Of a stretch of DNA of 7,089 bases, positions 1 through 7,089 are shown one piece after another (within the stretch, counting starts at the first letter, position 1; each line of letters opens with the position of its first letter). The DNA is from an uncultured Microbacterium sp. (GTDB lineage: Bacteria; Actinomycetota; Actinomycetes; Actinomycetales; Microbacteriaceae). Both the position numbers and the translations under genes were made by a program. The notes under the pieces are model-generated. The model searched no databases. It was not told where the DNA came from and was given only the letters and a program-made list of their open reading frames with translations. The stretch is from assembly GCA_937988695.1 (NCBI GenBank), contig CALKHM010000002.1, positions 1 through 7,089 of the forward strand, in the 5' to 3' direction.

Positions 1-52
1 GCGCACCTGACTGGGGGTCAGGGGGTCGCAGGTTCAAATCCTGTCATCCCGA
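1..52 (+). tRNA. tRNA-Pro (anticodon GGG), 3' part; 5' end lies outside the window
   Basis: The anticodon stem CCTGA (6-10) pairs with TCAGG (18-22) around the 7-base loop CTGGGGG (11-17). This places GGG at 13-15 as the anticodon, which reads CCC proline codons. A 5-base variable loop (23-27) follows, then a T arm with stem GCAGG (28-32), loop TTCAAAT (33-39) and stem CCTGT (40-44, one G-U pair). The 3' acceptor strand CATCCCG (45-51) and discriminator A52 come next. The next bases are CAA, so the CCA tail is not encoded, as is common in Actinobacteria. The D arm and 5' acceptor strand are cut off by the window start. Confidence 0.92.
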
Positions 53-63
53 CAAGTAGGCCA

Positions 64-313
64 TCAAGGCACGGCGTTTCGGGGCGTCCGATTTCCACTA
101 CTCGTCTTGCGGTGAACGTGGCCCTCGAGGATCACCTGGTATCCACGATGATCTTCCTCGATCCCGCCGGCGAGATACGGGCGGCGACCCGTGCGGATGA
201 CGTTGTCGATCGTGTGAAAGTGCTTCTCGATTGTCGCCTGCTTGCGCGCATACCTCGAACCGATCGTTGTAGACCCGGATCTTGACCTGGCGGGCGGTCG
301 TGTCGCTACGCAT
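64..313 (-). pseudogene. possible frameshifted small coding remnant next to tRNA-Pro; family not recognised
   Basis: Two minus-strand frames look protein-like in succession. From an ATG at 311-313, about 21 codons with roughly 86% G/C at third positions read MRSDTTARQVKIRVYNDRFE and then Val. Downstream in the +1 frame, from about position 250 to the TGA at 64-66, about 60 codons continue with ARKQATIEKHFHTIDNVIR and later RRPYLAGGIEEDHRGYQVIL. Third-position G/C of this second part is about 74%. The switch falls near 247-252, in a GCGCGC run, and removing one base would join the two parts into a protein of about 83 residues. No ribosome binding site precedes the ATG. I do not recognise the family. 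An antisense frame from GTG 112 also stays open for 57 codons, so the coding claim is tentative. Remnants beside tRNA genes often come from integrated elements, but no integrase is visible. Confidence 0.35.
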
Positions 314-368
314 CGAAGTCGCAGGTCATGTGTTGGTTGGCGCCCCGATCAGCGTGGGTGAGCGCTTC

Positions 369-397
369 TTGTAATTAGATAGGACTCCTACTAGCCT
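369..397 (+). promoter_or_regulatory. predicted sigma-70-like promoter of the protoglobin-marR pair
   Basis: TTGTAA (369-374) resembles a -35 box. It lies exactly 17 bp upstream of TAGCCT (392-397), which fits the TANNNT form of an actinobacterial -10 box. Transcription would start near 404, giving a leader of about 36 nt before the ATG at 440. This local stretch is clearly more AT-rich than its surroundings. The assignment is by motif only. Confidence 0.45.
380..390. promoter_or_regulatory. palindrome inside the promoter spacer, candidate operator
   Basis: TAGGACTCCTA is a perfect inverted repeat (TAGGA, C, TCCTA). It lies between the predicted -35 and -10 boxes, where a bound repressor would block RNA polymerase. 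The MarR-type regulator encoded by the second gene of the unit is the obvious candidate ligand, because many MarR proteins bind short palindromes in their own promoters. The arms do not extend beyond five bases, which is short for a MarR site. Confidence 0.35.
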
Positions 398-400
398 AAC

Positions 401-414
401 GGAACAGCAGTTCC
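401..414. promoter_or_regulatory. second palindrome at the predicted transcription start
   Basis: GGAAC (401-405) and GTTCC (410-414) form a perfect 5-bp inverted repeat around AGCA. It overlaps the predicted start of transcription of the protoglobin gene. It could be an operator half of a two-site arrangement with the palindrome at 380-390, or a small hairpin in the leader RNA. Confidence 0.3.
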
Positions 415-439
415 CCAACAAGGACGTAAGGAGCCACTC

Positions 440-1018
440 ATGACCGACATCCCCGGATACACGTACGCCGAGGTCGAGCCCTCGCCCGTCACGACCGCGG
501 AGCTCGACGACCTGCACGCCTCGTTGCTCTGGGGCGAGCAGGATGCGACAGCACTTGCGCGCGCAGCCGGCATCCTCGTGCCGCAGACCGATGCGATCCT
601 CGACGTCTGGTATGGATTCGTGGGTGTGAACCCGCACCTCGTCGCCACCTTCGCGGGCGCCGATGGGTCGCTGGACGGCGCCTACCTCGCGGCTGTCCGG
701 GCTCGGTTCGGCAAGTGGATCGAAGACCTCTGCACGAGGCCGCACGACGAGATCTGGCTGGGCTACCAGGAGGAGATCGCCCGTCGCCACCACCCGGTCG
801 GCAAGAACCTGACCGACGGCGTCGCCTCGACGTCGGGCCACGTCCCGCTGGGACACCTGATCGCGCTCATCGTGCCGATCACCGTGACGATCCGGCCGTT
901 CCTGACGGCGGGCGATGCCACGGCGGAGGAGGTCGACGCGATGCATCAGGCGTGGATGAAGGCGGTGACGCTCTCGGTCGCGCTCTGGGCACGACCGTAT
1001 ACTCCTGAACTGTGGTGA
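440..1018 (+). CDS. protoglobin (stand-alone haem-binding globin-like protein)
   Basis: A 192-residue protein covering the whole protoglobin domain with no signalling domain attached. Protoglobins bind haem and, through it, O2, CO or NO; the physiological role is not settled. The N-terminus has the family-typical IPGYTY (4-9). The B-helix DVWYGFVG (55-62) contains Trp57 and Tyr58, and RFGKWI (89-94) contains Phe90. YQEEIARRHH (109-118) supplies the proximal haem-ligand histidine, His117. These four residues are each offset by three from Trp60, Tyr61, Phe93 and His120 of Methanosarcina acetivorans protoglobin as I recall it, so the haem pocket looks intact. The C-terminal helices (IALIVPITVTIRPF, HQAWMKAVTLSVALW) also match the family. 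There are no membrane segments or signal peptide, so it should be cytoplasmic. The start at 440 is set by AAGGAG at 428-433, six bases upstream. The gene overlaps the next one, a MarR-type regulator, which suggests the globin is part of a gas- or redox-responsive unit. Confidence 0.93.
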   Translation: MTDIPGYTYAEVEPSPVTTAELDDLHASLLWGEQDATALARAAGILVPQTDAILDVWYGFVGVNPHLVATFAGADGSLDGAYLAAVRARFGKWIEDLCTRPHDEIWLGYQEEIARRHHPVGKNLTDGVASTSGHVPLGHLIALIVPITVTIRPFLTAGDATAEEVDAMHQAWMKAVTLSVALWARPYTPELW

Positions 1019-1632
1019 GCTCGGAGCCCGCGAACCGGGAGGTCCAGGACGTTCCGACGAAGATCGTCGCCGCGCTCGATCGGATCGGGCGCGGCGTCCG
1101 ATCGTTCCACCAGACCGTCGCCGTGCGTCTGGGCCTCAGCCCACTGCAGCTCGAGCTGCTGCTGCTGCTTGCCGCCGGCGAGCCCCCGCAGCCGATCACC
1201 GGCGCGCTGGCGCGAGAGCTCGGGGTCAGGGGGCCCACGGTCACCGACTCGCTGAACGCTCTCGAGCGCAAGGGGCTCGTGGTGCGCTCGTCCGATGTTC
1301 GGGACGGCCGACGGACGCCCTTCCGGCTGACCGATGCCGGTGAGCGGCTCGCCCGCGAAGCAGACGAGGCCGATCAGGTCATGCGCGACGCCATCGGCCG
1401 CATCCCGTCAGAGGATGCGCTGCTGGAAGGGCTGCTGTCGGCGATCGACGCGTTGCTGGGCGCGGGAGTCGTCGACGTCGCGCGCACGTGCACCAGCTGC
1501 CGGTTCTTCCGCACGGCGGCGGACGGCGCCGCCTGTGCGCTGCTGCAGATCCCCCTTCCGCGGTCCGCGCTGCGGGTCGACTGCCCCGAGCACGAGCCGG
1601 TCGCAGGCTACAGCGGCACTGCCCGCAACTGA
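1015..1632 (+). CDS. MarR-family winged-helix regulator with C-terminal Cys4 cluster
   Basis: A cytoplasmic DNA-binding protein of about 205 residues, longer than a typical MarR protein (about 140-150). Numbering from the in-frame GTG at 1012, the recognition region is LARELGVRGPTVTDSLNALE (66-85). The wing with DVRDGRRTPFRLTDAGE (95-111) follows, as in MarR proteins. An extra C-terminal segment carries Cys160, Cys163, Cys175 and Cys191 with His194, in the form CTSC-11-C-15-CPEH. This arrangement looks suited to holding zinc or an iron-sulfur cluster. I have seen similar tails in other MarR-like regulators, but the bound metal is an inference. I chose GTG 1015 because it forms a four-base GTGA overlap with the protoglobin stop; GTG 1012 directly before it is equally possible. 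No Shine-Dalgarno sequence is visible, so translation is probably coupled to the upstream gene. It probably regulates its own operon. Confidence 0.88.
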   Translation: MSSEPANREVQDVPTKIVAALDRIGRGVRSFHQTVAVRLGLSPLQLELLLLLAAGEPPQPITGALARELGVRGPTVTDSLNALERKGLVVRSSDVRDGRRTPFRLTDAGERLAREADEADQVMRDAIGRIPSEDALLEGLLSAIDALLGAGVVDVARTCTSCRFFRTAADGAACALLQIPLPRSALRVDCPEHEPVAGYSGTARN

Positions 1633-1649
1633 CCCCGCCGCGCGTCGAC

Positions 1650-2042
1650 TCACACCACCGCCGAGATCACCAGGCCGACCACCGCTAGCAACGGGATGAC
1701 TCCTTGCGTCGCCGCAGCGCGCGCCTTCGAGCGATCCGCGATCACGAGCACCAACGCGGCCGCGAGCATCGTGCCGGTCCCGGCGAGCATGAGCGCGATG
1801 CCGACAGCGTGCCCTGCTGCCAGGGCGATCACGATGCCGATCACCGTGACGACGGCGAGGAACAGGTTGTAGAAGCCCTGATTGAAGGCGAGCTGCCTCA
1901 TCGTTGCGGCATCCGCCGCCGAGCGCACGCCGAAGATCCGGCGCGTCGACGGATGCATCCAGCGCACCGACTCCAGAACGAAGATGTAGACATGCAACAG
2001 CGCGGCGAGGGCCGCGAGCACGACTGCGATGGCGAAGAACAT
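1650..2042 (-). CDS. DUF1304-family small integral membrane protein
   Basis: A 130-residue hydrophobic protein with four predicted membrane helices at about 1-22, 51-74, 79-102 and 111-130. Conserved-looking features are HVYIFVLESVRW (17-28) at the end of helix 1 and the NQGFYNLFLAV stretch (54-64) at the start of helix 2, both typical of DUF1304 proteins. The biochemical function of this family is unknown. The start at 2042 is chosen because the family begins directly with helix 1; the open frame extends upstream to 2300 but that part is arginine- and proline-rich and overlaps the neighbouring gene. The ribosome binding site is weak. It lies 76 bp downstream of the oxidoreductase gene in the same direction and is probably co-transcribed with it. 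It ends convergently 17 bp from the MarR gene. Confidence 0.85.
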   Translation of the reverse strand: MFFAIAVVLAALAALLHVYIFVLESVRWMHPSTRRIFGVRSAADAATMRQLAFNQGFYNLFLAVVTVIGIVIALAAGHAVGIALMLAGTGTMLAAALVLVIADRSKARAAATQGVIPLLAVVGLVISAVV

Positions 2043-2118
2043 GGAACGATTCTGCCGTCGATGAAGCCCGGCAGCAGCACGACCCGCACTCTCGACGGCC
2101 TGCCCACTCGTCAGCGCG

Positions 2119-3003
2119 TCACCGCGCCCACGTCCCGTCGGTGCGCCCGTGGATCGCTCGCACGACCCCGACCATGTCCACGTCGGAGAGGCCGTGGTCG
2201 AGGGCCTCCCGGTAGAGGTCGTGGCAGGCGTCCAGCAGCGGGGTGGCAAGCCCCGCCCGCCGTGCCGCCTCGCTGATGAGCCGGCTGTTCTTGTAGACAT
2301 CGGGGATCGCCGCCTGCGGGCTGAGGTCGTCGCGCTGCAGCTTGTCGAGCTTGACCGCCGCGATCGGCGAGGCCATCTGACCGGAGTTGATCGCCTCGAC
2401 GAAGGTCGCGAGATCGAGCTGCTCGGCCTGTGCGAAGTGATACGCCTCGGCGAGCGAGACGACCAGCGCGATCAGGTGGATGTTGACCGCGAACTTCATC
2501 CGGATGCCGGCGGGCGGCTGCCCGCACCGCAGCACGCGGTGGCACATCGCAGACAGGACCGGCTCCAGCGCGTCGAGACGGTCGCTGTCGCCGGCCGCCA
2601 TCGCCACCAGCTGTCCCTGCTCGGCCGGCGCGCGCGAGCCGGAGACCGGCGCCTCGACGTACCAGCCGCCCGCGCTGAGGACCGCCTCGCCCAGACGGGC
2701 GGAGAACTCGGCTGAGGTCGTCGCCATGTGCACCAGGCCGTGCCCGGCGATGGCAGCGCGGAACGCGGCGCCGTCGGGCTGGAGGACGTCGACGATGACG
2801 TCTTCGGTGGAGAGCATGATGATCGTCGCGTCGCTCGAGCGCAGCACCTCCGCCGCGGTCGCGACCCGGGTCGCTCCCATCGCCTCCAGGCGCGCGAGTG
2901 CGGGCTCGGTGCGGTTCCACACCCGCACGTCGAAGCCTGCCCTGATCACGTTGGCTGCCATCGGCTCGCCCATGAGTCCCGCGCCGATGAAGCCCACGAT
3001 CAT
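2119..3003 (-). CDS. NAD(P)-dependent oxidoreductase, 3-hydroxyisobutyrate dehydrogenase / beta-hydroxyacid dehydrogenase family
   Basis: A 294-residue cytoplasmic enzyme of normal length for the family. The N-terminal Rossmann domain opens with GFIGAGLMGEPMA (4-16), with the dinucleotide-binding glycines G7, G9 and G12. WNRT at 29-32 is often seen in members that prefer NADP(H), so NADP use is likely but inferred. The substrate loop APVSGSRAPAEQGQL (118-132) is the family's conserved S-G segment. The catalytic lysine is Lys170 in MKFAVN, with Asn174 four residues later in the usual K-x3-N arrangement. The C-terminal all-helical domain contains YKNSRL (237-242), which corresponds to the usual KD motif with Asn in place of Asp. 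The substrate cannot be named; candidates are a small beta-hydroxyacid or a semialdehyde. The start is supported by AAGGAG six bases upstream. The gene is divergent from a TetR regulator and heads a likely two-gene operon with the DUF1304 protein. Confidence 0.9.
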   Translation of the reverse strand: MIVGFIGAGLMGEPMAANVIRAGFDVRVWNRTEPALARLEAMGATRVATAAEVLRSSDATIIMLSTEDVIVDVLQPDGAAFRAAIAGHGLVHMATTSAEFSARLGEAVLSAGGWYVEAPVSGSRAPAEQGQLVAMAAGDSDRLDALEPVLSAMCHRVLRCGQPPAGIRMKFAVNIHLIALVVSLAEAYHFAQAEQLDLATFVEAINSGQMASPIAAVKLDKLQRDDLSPQAAIPDVYKNSRLISEAARRAGLATPLLDACHDLYREALDHGLSDVDMVGVVRAIHGRTDGTWAR

Positions 3004-3038
3004 GTCCTGCTCCTTCGCATCCTACTATGACAAGCGTC

Positions 3039-3067
3039 ATTGTACGCCCAACTAGTACAGTTGTCAT
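3039..3067 (-). promoter_or_regulatory. predicted sigma-70 promoter of the oxidoreductase operon
   Basis: Read on the minus strand, ATGACA (3067-3062) is a five-of-six match to the -35 consensus. It lies exactly 17 bp before TACAAT (3044-3039), a five-of-six match to TATAAT. Transcription would start near 3031-3033, giving a leader of about 28-30 nt. The leader contains the Shine-Dalgarno sequence AAGGAG (3015-3010). Confidence 0.6.
3056..3061 (+). promoter_or_regulatory. possible -10 box for leaderless tetR transcription
   Basis: TACAGT fits the TANNNT form of an actinobacterial -10 box and ends six bases before the A of the tetR start codon at 3068. No Shine-Dalgarno sequence precedes that ATG. 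Together this suggests that tetR mRNA may begin at or near the AUG, as is common in Actinobacteria. No well-spaced -35 box was found. Confidence 0.3.
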
Positions 3068-3667
3068 ATGTCGGGAGAGCACAGCACGTCCGCTGGTCCG
3101 CAGCGCACGCCGCGCGAACGCGTCGTGTATGCCGCCGCGCAGCAACTACGCTCGGTGGGCCCGACGGCGGCGTCGCTGCGCGCGATCGTGCGCGATGCGC
3201 ACGCGCCGTGGGGATCGCTGCGGCACTACTTCCCGGGGGGCAAGCAGCAGATCCTCAGCGAGGCGCTGGCGTGGTCGGGCGAGTATGCGGCAGCGGATGT
3301 CGCGGCCTACCTGGGATCGGCCGATCCCACGCCGGGCGGGCTGTTCGTGCACCTGTTGGAGGTCTGGGCACGGGATCTTGAGCGGTGCGACTTCGAGAGG
3401 GGATGCCCGGTGGCGGCCACGACGCTCGATCCCGGCGACGGCACGACCGGCCTCGGCGAGGCGAACCGAGCCGCTCTCGAGCGGTGGCTCGCGGCGATCG
3501 GGGGCGCGCTGTCGACCCTGGGCGTGCGAGACGCGGGGCCGGAGGCGCGGCGCATGCTCAGCCTGCTGGAAGGCGCCATCATCGTCAGCCGGGTGCAGGG
3601 GTCCACGGCGGCGCTGTCGGAGCTGCGTGGGTTCGCCGCGCACTTCGATGCGGCGGCGCAGCGCTGA
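3068..3667 (+). CDS. TetR/AcrR-family transcriptional regulator, LmrA/YxaF-like
   Basis: A 199-residue one-domain-sensor repressor. The N-terminal helix-turn-helix covers about residues 15-60. It includes ASLRAIVRDAHAPWGSLRHY (35-54) followed by FPGGK (55-59), the family-typical end of the DNA-binding domain. The ligand-binding half contains ERGCPVAA (110-117), a signature of LmrA/YxaF-type members, which bind small hydrophobic or aromatic compounds. The actual ligand here is unknown. The ATG at 3068 has no Shine-Dalgarno sequence and may be leaderless. The gene is divergent from the oxidoreductase gene across 64 bp with a clear inverted repeat, so it probably represses that operon and itself. 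It ends convergently toward kdpC, and nothing links it to potassium transport. Confidence 0.9.
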   Translation: MSGEHSTSAGPQRTPRERVVYAAAQQLRSVGPTAASLRAIVRDAHAPWGSLRHYFPGGKQQILSEALAWSGEYAAADVAAYLGSADPTPGGLFVHLLEVWARDLERCDFERGCPVAATTLDPGDGTTGLGEANRAALERWLAAIGGALSTLGVRDAGPEARRMLSLLEGAIIVSRVQGSTAALSELRGFAAHFDAAAQR

Positions 3668-3674
3668 TCGACGC

Positions 3675-3746
3675 GGCCGCGCCGCGCCGGTCACCGCCGG
3701 CCGCGCCGCGCGGATCGCTGCCGGCCGCGCCGCGCCGGTCACCGCC
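3675..3746. repeat. three tandem copies of a 24-bp GC-rich repeat between tetR and kdpC
   Basis: The units are 3675-3698, 3699-3722 and 3723-3746, each beginning GGCCGCGCCGCG. Units 1 and 3 are identical over all 24 bases. Unit 2 differs only in its second half (CGGATCGCTGCC instead of CCGGTCACCGCC). The kdpC stop codon (3739-3741) lies inside unit 3, so units 1 and 2 look like duplications of the kdpC 3' end. A small hairpin GCCGG-TCACCG-CCGGC (3686-3701) is possible, but no T-run follows in either direction, so this is not a typical intrinsic terminator. Confidence 0.85.
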
Positions 3747-4347
3747 GGTCGAGCGCGAGGTTCAGCTCCACGACGTTCACCCGCGGCTCTCCGATGAAGC
3801 CGAGGTCGCGCCCCGCGGTGTGCCTCGCGATGAGCGCCTCGACCTCCGCCAGCGGCAGGTTCCGCGCCCGGGCGACGCGCCGTGCCTGGATCTTCGCGTA
3901 CGCCGGGCTGATGTCGGGGTCCAGACCCGACCCCGACGCGGTCACGGCGTCGACCGGTACCCGCGACTCGGGCACCCCGTCGAACGCGGCGACCTGCCGC
4001 TTGCGGGTGGCGATCTCGGCCACGAGCCTGGCGCTCTGCGGCCCGAGGTTCGATCCGCCGGACGCCGTCGGGTCATAGCCGTCGCCGGCGGCGGAGGGCC
4101 GCGGCTGGAAGTACTGCGGCAGGGGCGACCCGTTCGCGTCCCGGAACTCCTGCCCGATCAGCGCGGACCCGACGACGCGTCCGTCGGCGGCATGCACGAG
4201 CGATCCATTGGCCTGGTGCGGGAACGCGGCCTGACCGATCCCGGTGATCAGCAGGGGGTAGGCGATGCCGAGCAGCACCGTGAAGACGATCATGAGCCGC
4301 ACGGCGATCCACGTCGCCTTGAGGGTGCGGGTGAGGGGGCGGGTCAT
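3739..4347 (-). CDS. kdpC: potassium-transporting ATPase subunit KdpC
   Basis: A 202-residue single-pass membrane protein that assembles with KdpA and KdpB in the high-affinity K+ pump. One N-terminal membrane helix spans about residues 12-35 (WIAVRLMIVFTVLLGIAYPL and following). The rest is the exported domain. It includes the KdpC hallmarks QYFQPRPSA (78-86), ASGGSNLGPQ (95-104), VTASGSGLDPDISPAYA (about 135-151), RVARAR (157-162) and the C-terminal stretch LGFIGEPRVNVVELNLALD. The length is normal and no key motif is missing, in contrast to the altered KdpB next to it. The start is set by AGGAG, six bases upstream, which overlaps the kdpB stop region; the gap to kdpB is nine bases, so the genes are co-transcribed and probably translationally coupled. 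The stop codon falls in a 24-bp tandem repeat. Confidence 0.95.
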   Translation of the reverse strand: MTRPLTRTLKATWIAVRLMIVFTVLLGIAYPLLITGIGQAAFPHQANGSLVHAADGRVVGSALIGQEFRDANGSPLPQYFQPRPSAAGDGYDPTASGGSNLGPQSARLVAEIATRKRQVAAFDGVPESRVPVDAVTASGSGLDPDISPAYAKIQARRVARARNLPLAEVEALIARHTAGRDLGFIGEPRVNVVELNLALDRR

Positions 4348-4356
4348 CGCAGTCTC

Positions 4357-6491
<2,135 letters not shown>

Positions 6492-6495
<4 letters not shown>

Positions 6496-7089
6496 CCGGC
6501 CAGTCCTTCCGTGAAGGGGCCCGCCAGCAGCAGCGGCACGAACATCGGCACCGTGATGAACACGATGAGGCTCACCAGCAGCACCACGAACTGCGGCCTG
6601 TGCAGCGGCAGCTCGACGACAGTGGCCTTGCCCTGTGCGGCCAGGGAGCCGGCCAGCGCCAGCACCAGGATGATGGGGATGAAGCGCCCGAGCAGGATGA
6701 TGACGCCGAGCATGATGTTCATCGTCGGGTTGTCGGCGGCAAGCCCTGCGAAGGCCGATCCGTTGTTGATGGCCGCCGAGATGAACGCGTAGATCACCTC
6801 GGTGAGGCCGTGCGCGCCGTCGTTGCCCATGCTCGAGACGACGACGGCCCGCAGTGGCGGGATCGCGAAGCTCACCGCCCTCGCGCTGATGGCCAGCACC
6901 GGCATGACGAGGATCGCGACACTGACGAGCTTGAGCTCGCGCACGCCCAGTCGCTTGCCGAGGTAGGCCGGCGAGCGGCCCAGCAGCAGCGCGGTGAGGA
7001 ACACCGCGATGACCACGAGGATCAGCAGCGCGTAGGTGCCCGACCCGGCGCCACCCGGAGCGACCTCGCCGAGCGTCATGTCGAAGATC
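6492..7089 (-). CDS. kdpA: potassium-transporting ATPase subunit KdpA, C-terminal part; 5' end outside the window
   Basis: This is the last third (about 199 residues; the full protein is about 557 in E. coli) of the channel-like K+-binding subunit of the Kdp pump. The reading frame continues past 7089, so the ATG at 7077-7079 is internal, in the normal GEV-x-GG-x-GSG segment. Visible KdpA motifs are GRSPAYLGKRLGVRELKL (34-51 counted from that Met), GAHGLTEVIYA (88-98), INNGSAFAG (104-112) and LALAGSLAA (140-148). INNGSAFAG contains the fourth selectivity-filter glycine (Gly107). Four hydrophobic helices are apparent at about 15-34, 52-72, 117-146 and 163-186. Small departures from the usual sequence are Ile104 for Asn in NNNGS and Ala38 for Glu in GRTPEYLGK. 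The stop overlaps the kdpB start by four bases. Confidence 0.93.

Larger units (their letters stand above)
3026..3068. promoter_or_regulatory. inverted repeats in the divergent promoter, candidate TetR operator
   Basis: TATGACAA (3026-3033) and TTGTCATA (3061-3068) form a perfect 8-bp inverted repeat 27 bp apart. The second arm covers the -35 box of the oxidoreductase promoter and abuts the tetR ATG; the first arm covers the predicted transcription start. A nested inverted repeat, TGTAC (3041-3045) and GTACA (3055-3059), and the short repeat TGAC-AAGC-GTCA (3028-3039) also lie here. This is the natural place for the adjacent TetR protein to bind, perhaps as two dimers. Confidence 0.5.

Noticed and set aside
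25..33. GTCGCAGGT in the tRNA-Pro repeated at 318-326, considered as an attachment-site duplication
   Set aside because: Only nine bases match and the flanks differ at once; too short to support an att site, and no integrase is visible.
112..285. Plus-strand 57-codon frame starting at GTG 112
   Set aside because: No ribosome binding site and weaker third-position G/C than the opposite-strand frames; kept only as a reason for caution about the remnant.
326..946. Long minus-strand open frame opposite the protoglobin gene
   Set aside because: It is arginine-rich, has no recognisable domain, and is antisense to a clearly identified gene; high-GC DNA produces such frames by chance.
2111..3145. 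344-codon minus-strand frame overlapping the oxidoreductase
   Set aside because: It is a shifted frame of the same region with low-complexity Arg/Gly/Ala sequence; the 294-residue frame carries all the dehydrogenase motifs.
3686..3701. GCCGG-TCACCG-CCGGC hairpin as an intrinsic terminator
   Set aside because: The stem is only five base pairs and no T-run follows on either strand; it is explained by the tandem repeat.

Overview
The window is high-GC DNA with strong G/C preference at third codon positions, GTG as well as ATG starts, tight gene overlaps, and a tRNA gene with no encoded CCA tail. Together with the families present, this suggests an actinobacterium, plausibly of the Microbacteriaceae (for example Microbacterium). 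That placement is an inference from style, not from a marker gene.

Layout. Positions 1-52 hold the 3' part of a tRNA-Pro (anticodon GGG). Positions 53-360 carry no intact gene, only what looks like a short frameshifted coding remnant on the minus strand. On the plus strand, 440-1018 encodes a stand-alone protoglobin (haem protein). It is translationally coupled by a GTGA overlap to a MarR-type regulator with a C-terminal four-cysteine cluster. A promoter-like pair and two short palindromes lie just upstream, so this looks like a self-contained gas- or redox-responsive two-gene unit.

On the minus strand, a 3-hydroxyisobutyrate-dehydrogenase-family oxidoreductase (2119-3003) is followed by a small DUF1304 membrane protein (1650-2042). 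The oxidoreductase is divergent from a TetR/AcrR regulator of the LmrA/YxaF type (3068-3667). The 64-bp gap between them contains a well-formed promoter (ATGACA-N17-TACAAT) and an inverted repeat with 8-bp arms, so the TetR protein very likely controls the oxidoreductase and possibly itself.

Positions 3739-7089 are the end of a Kdp potassium-transport operon on the minus strand: kdpA (3' part), kdpB and kdpC, overlapping or tightly spaced. KdpC looks ordinary. KdpB keeps the P-type ATPase phosphorylation site and hinge motifs but has TGHP where the actuator-domain TGES motif should be, IPTEI for IPTTI in membrane helix 4, and Arg for the helix-5 Lys. This atypical KdpB is the most notable feature of the window. 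A 24-bp repeat in three tandem copies lies between the convergent tetR and kdpC ends and covers the kdpC stop codon. No kdpD or kdpE gene follows kdpC within the window.
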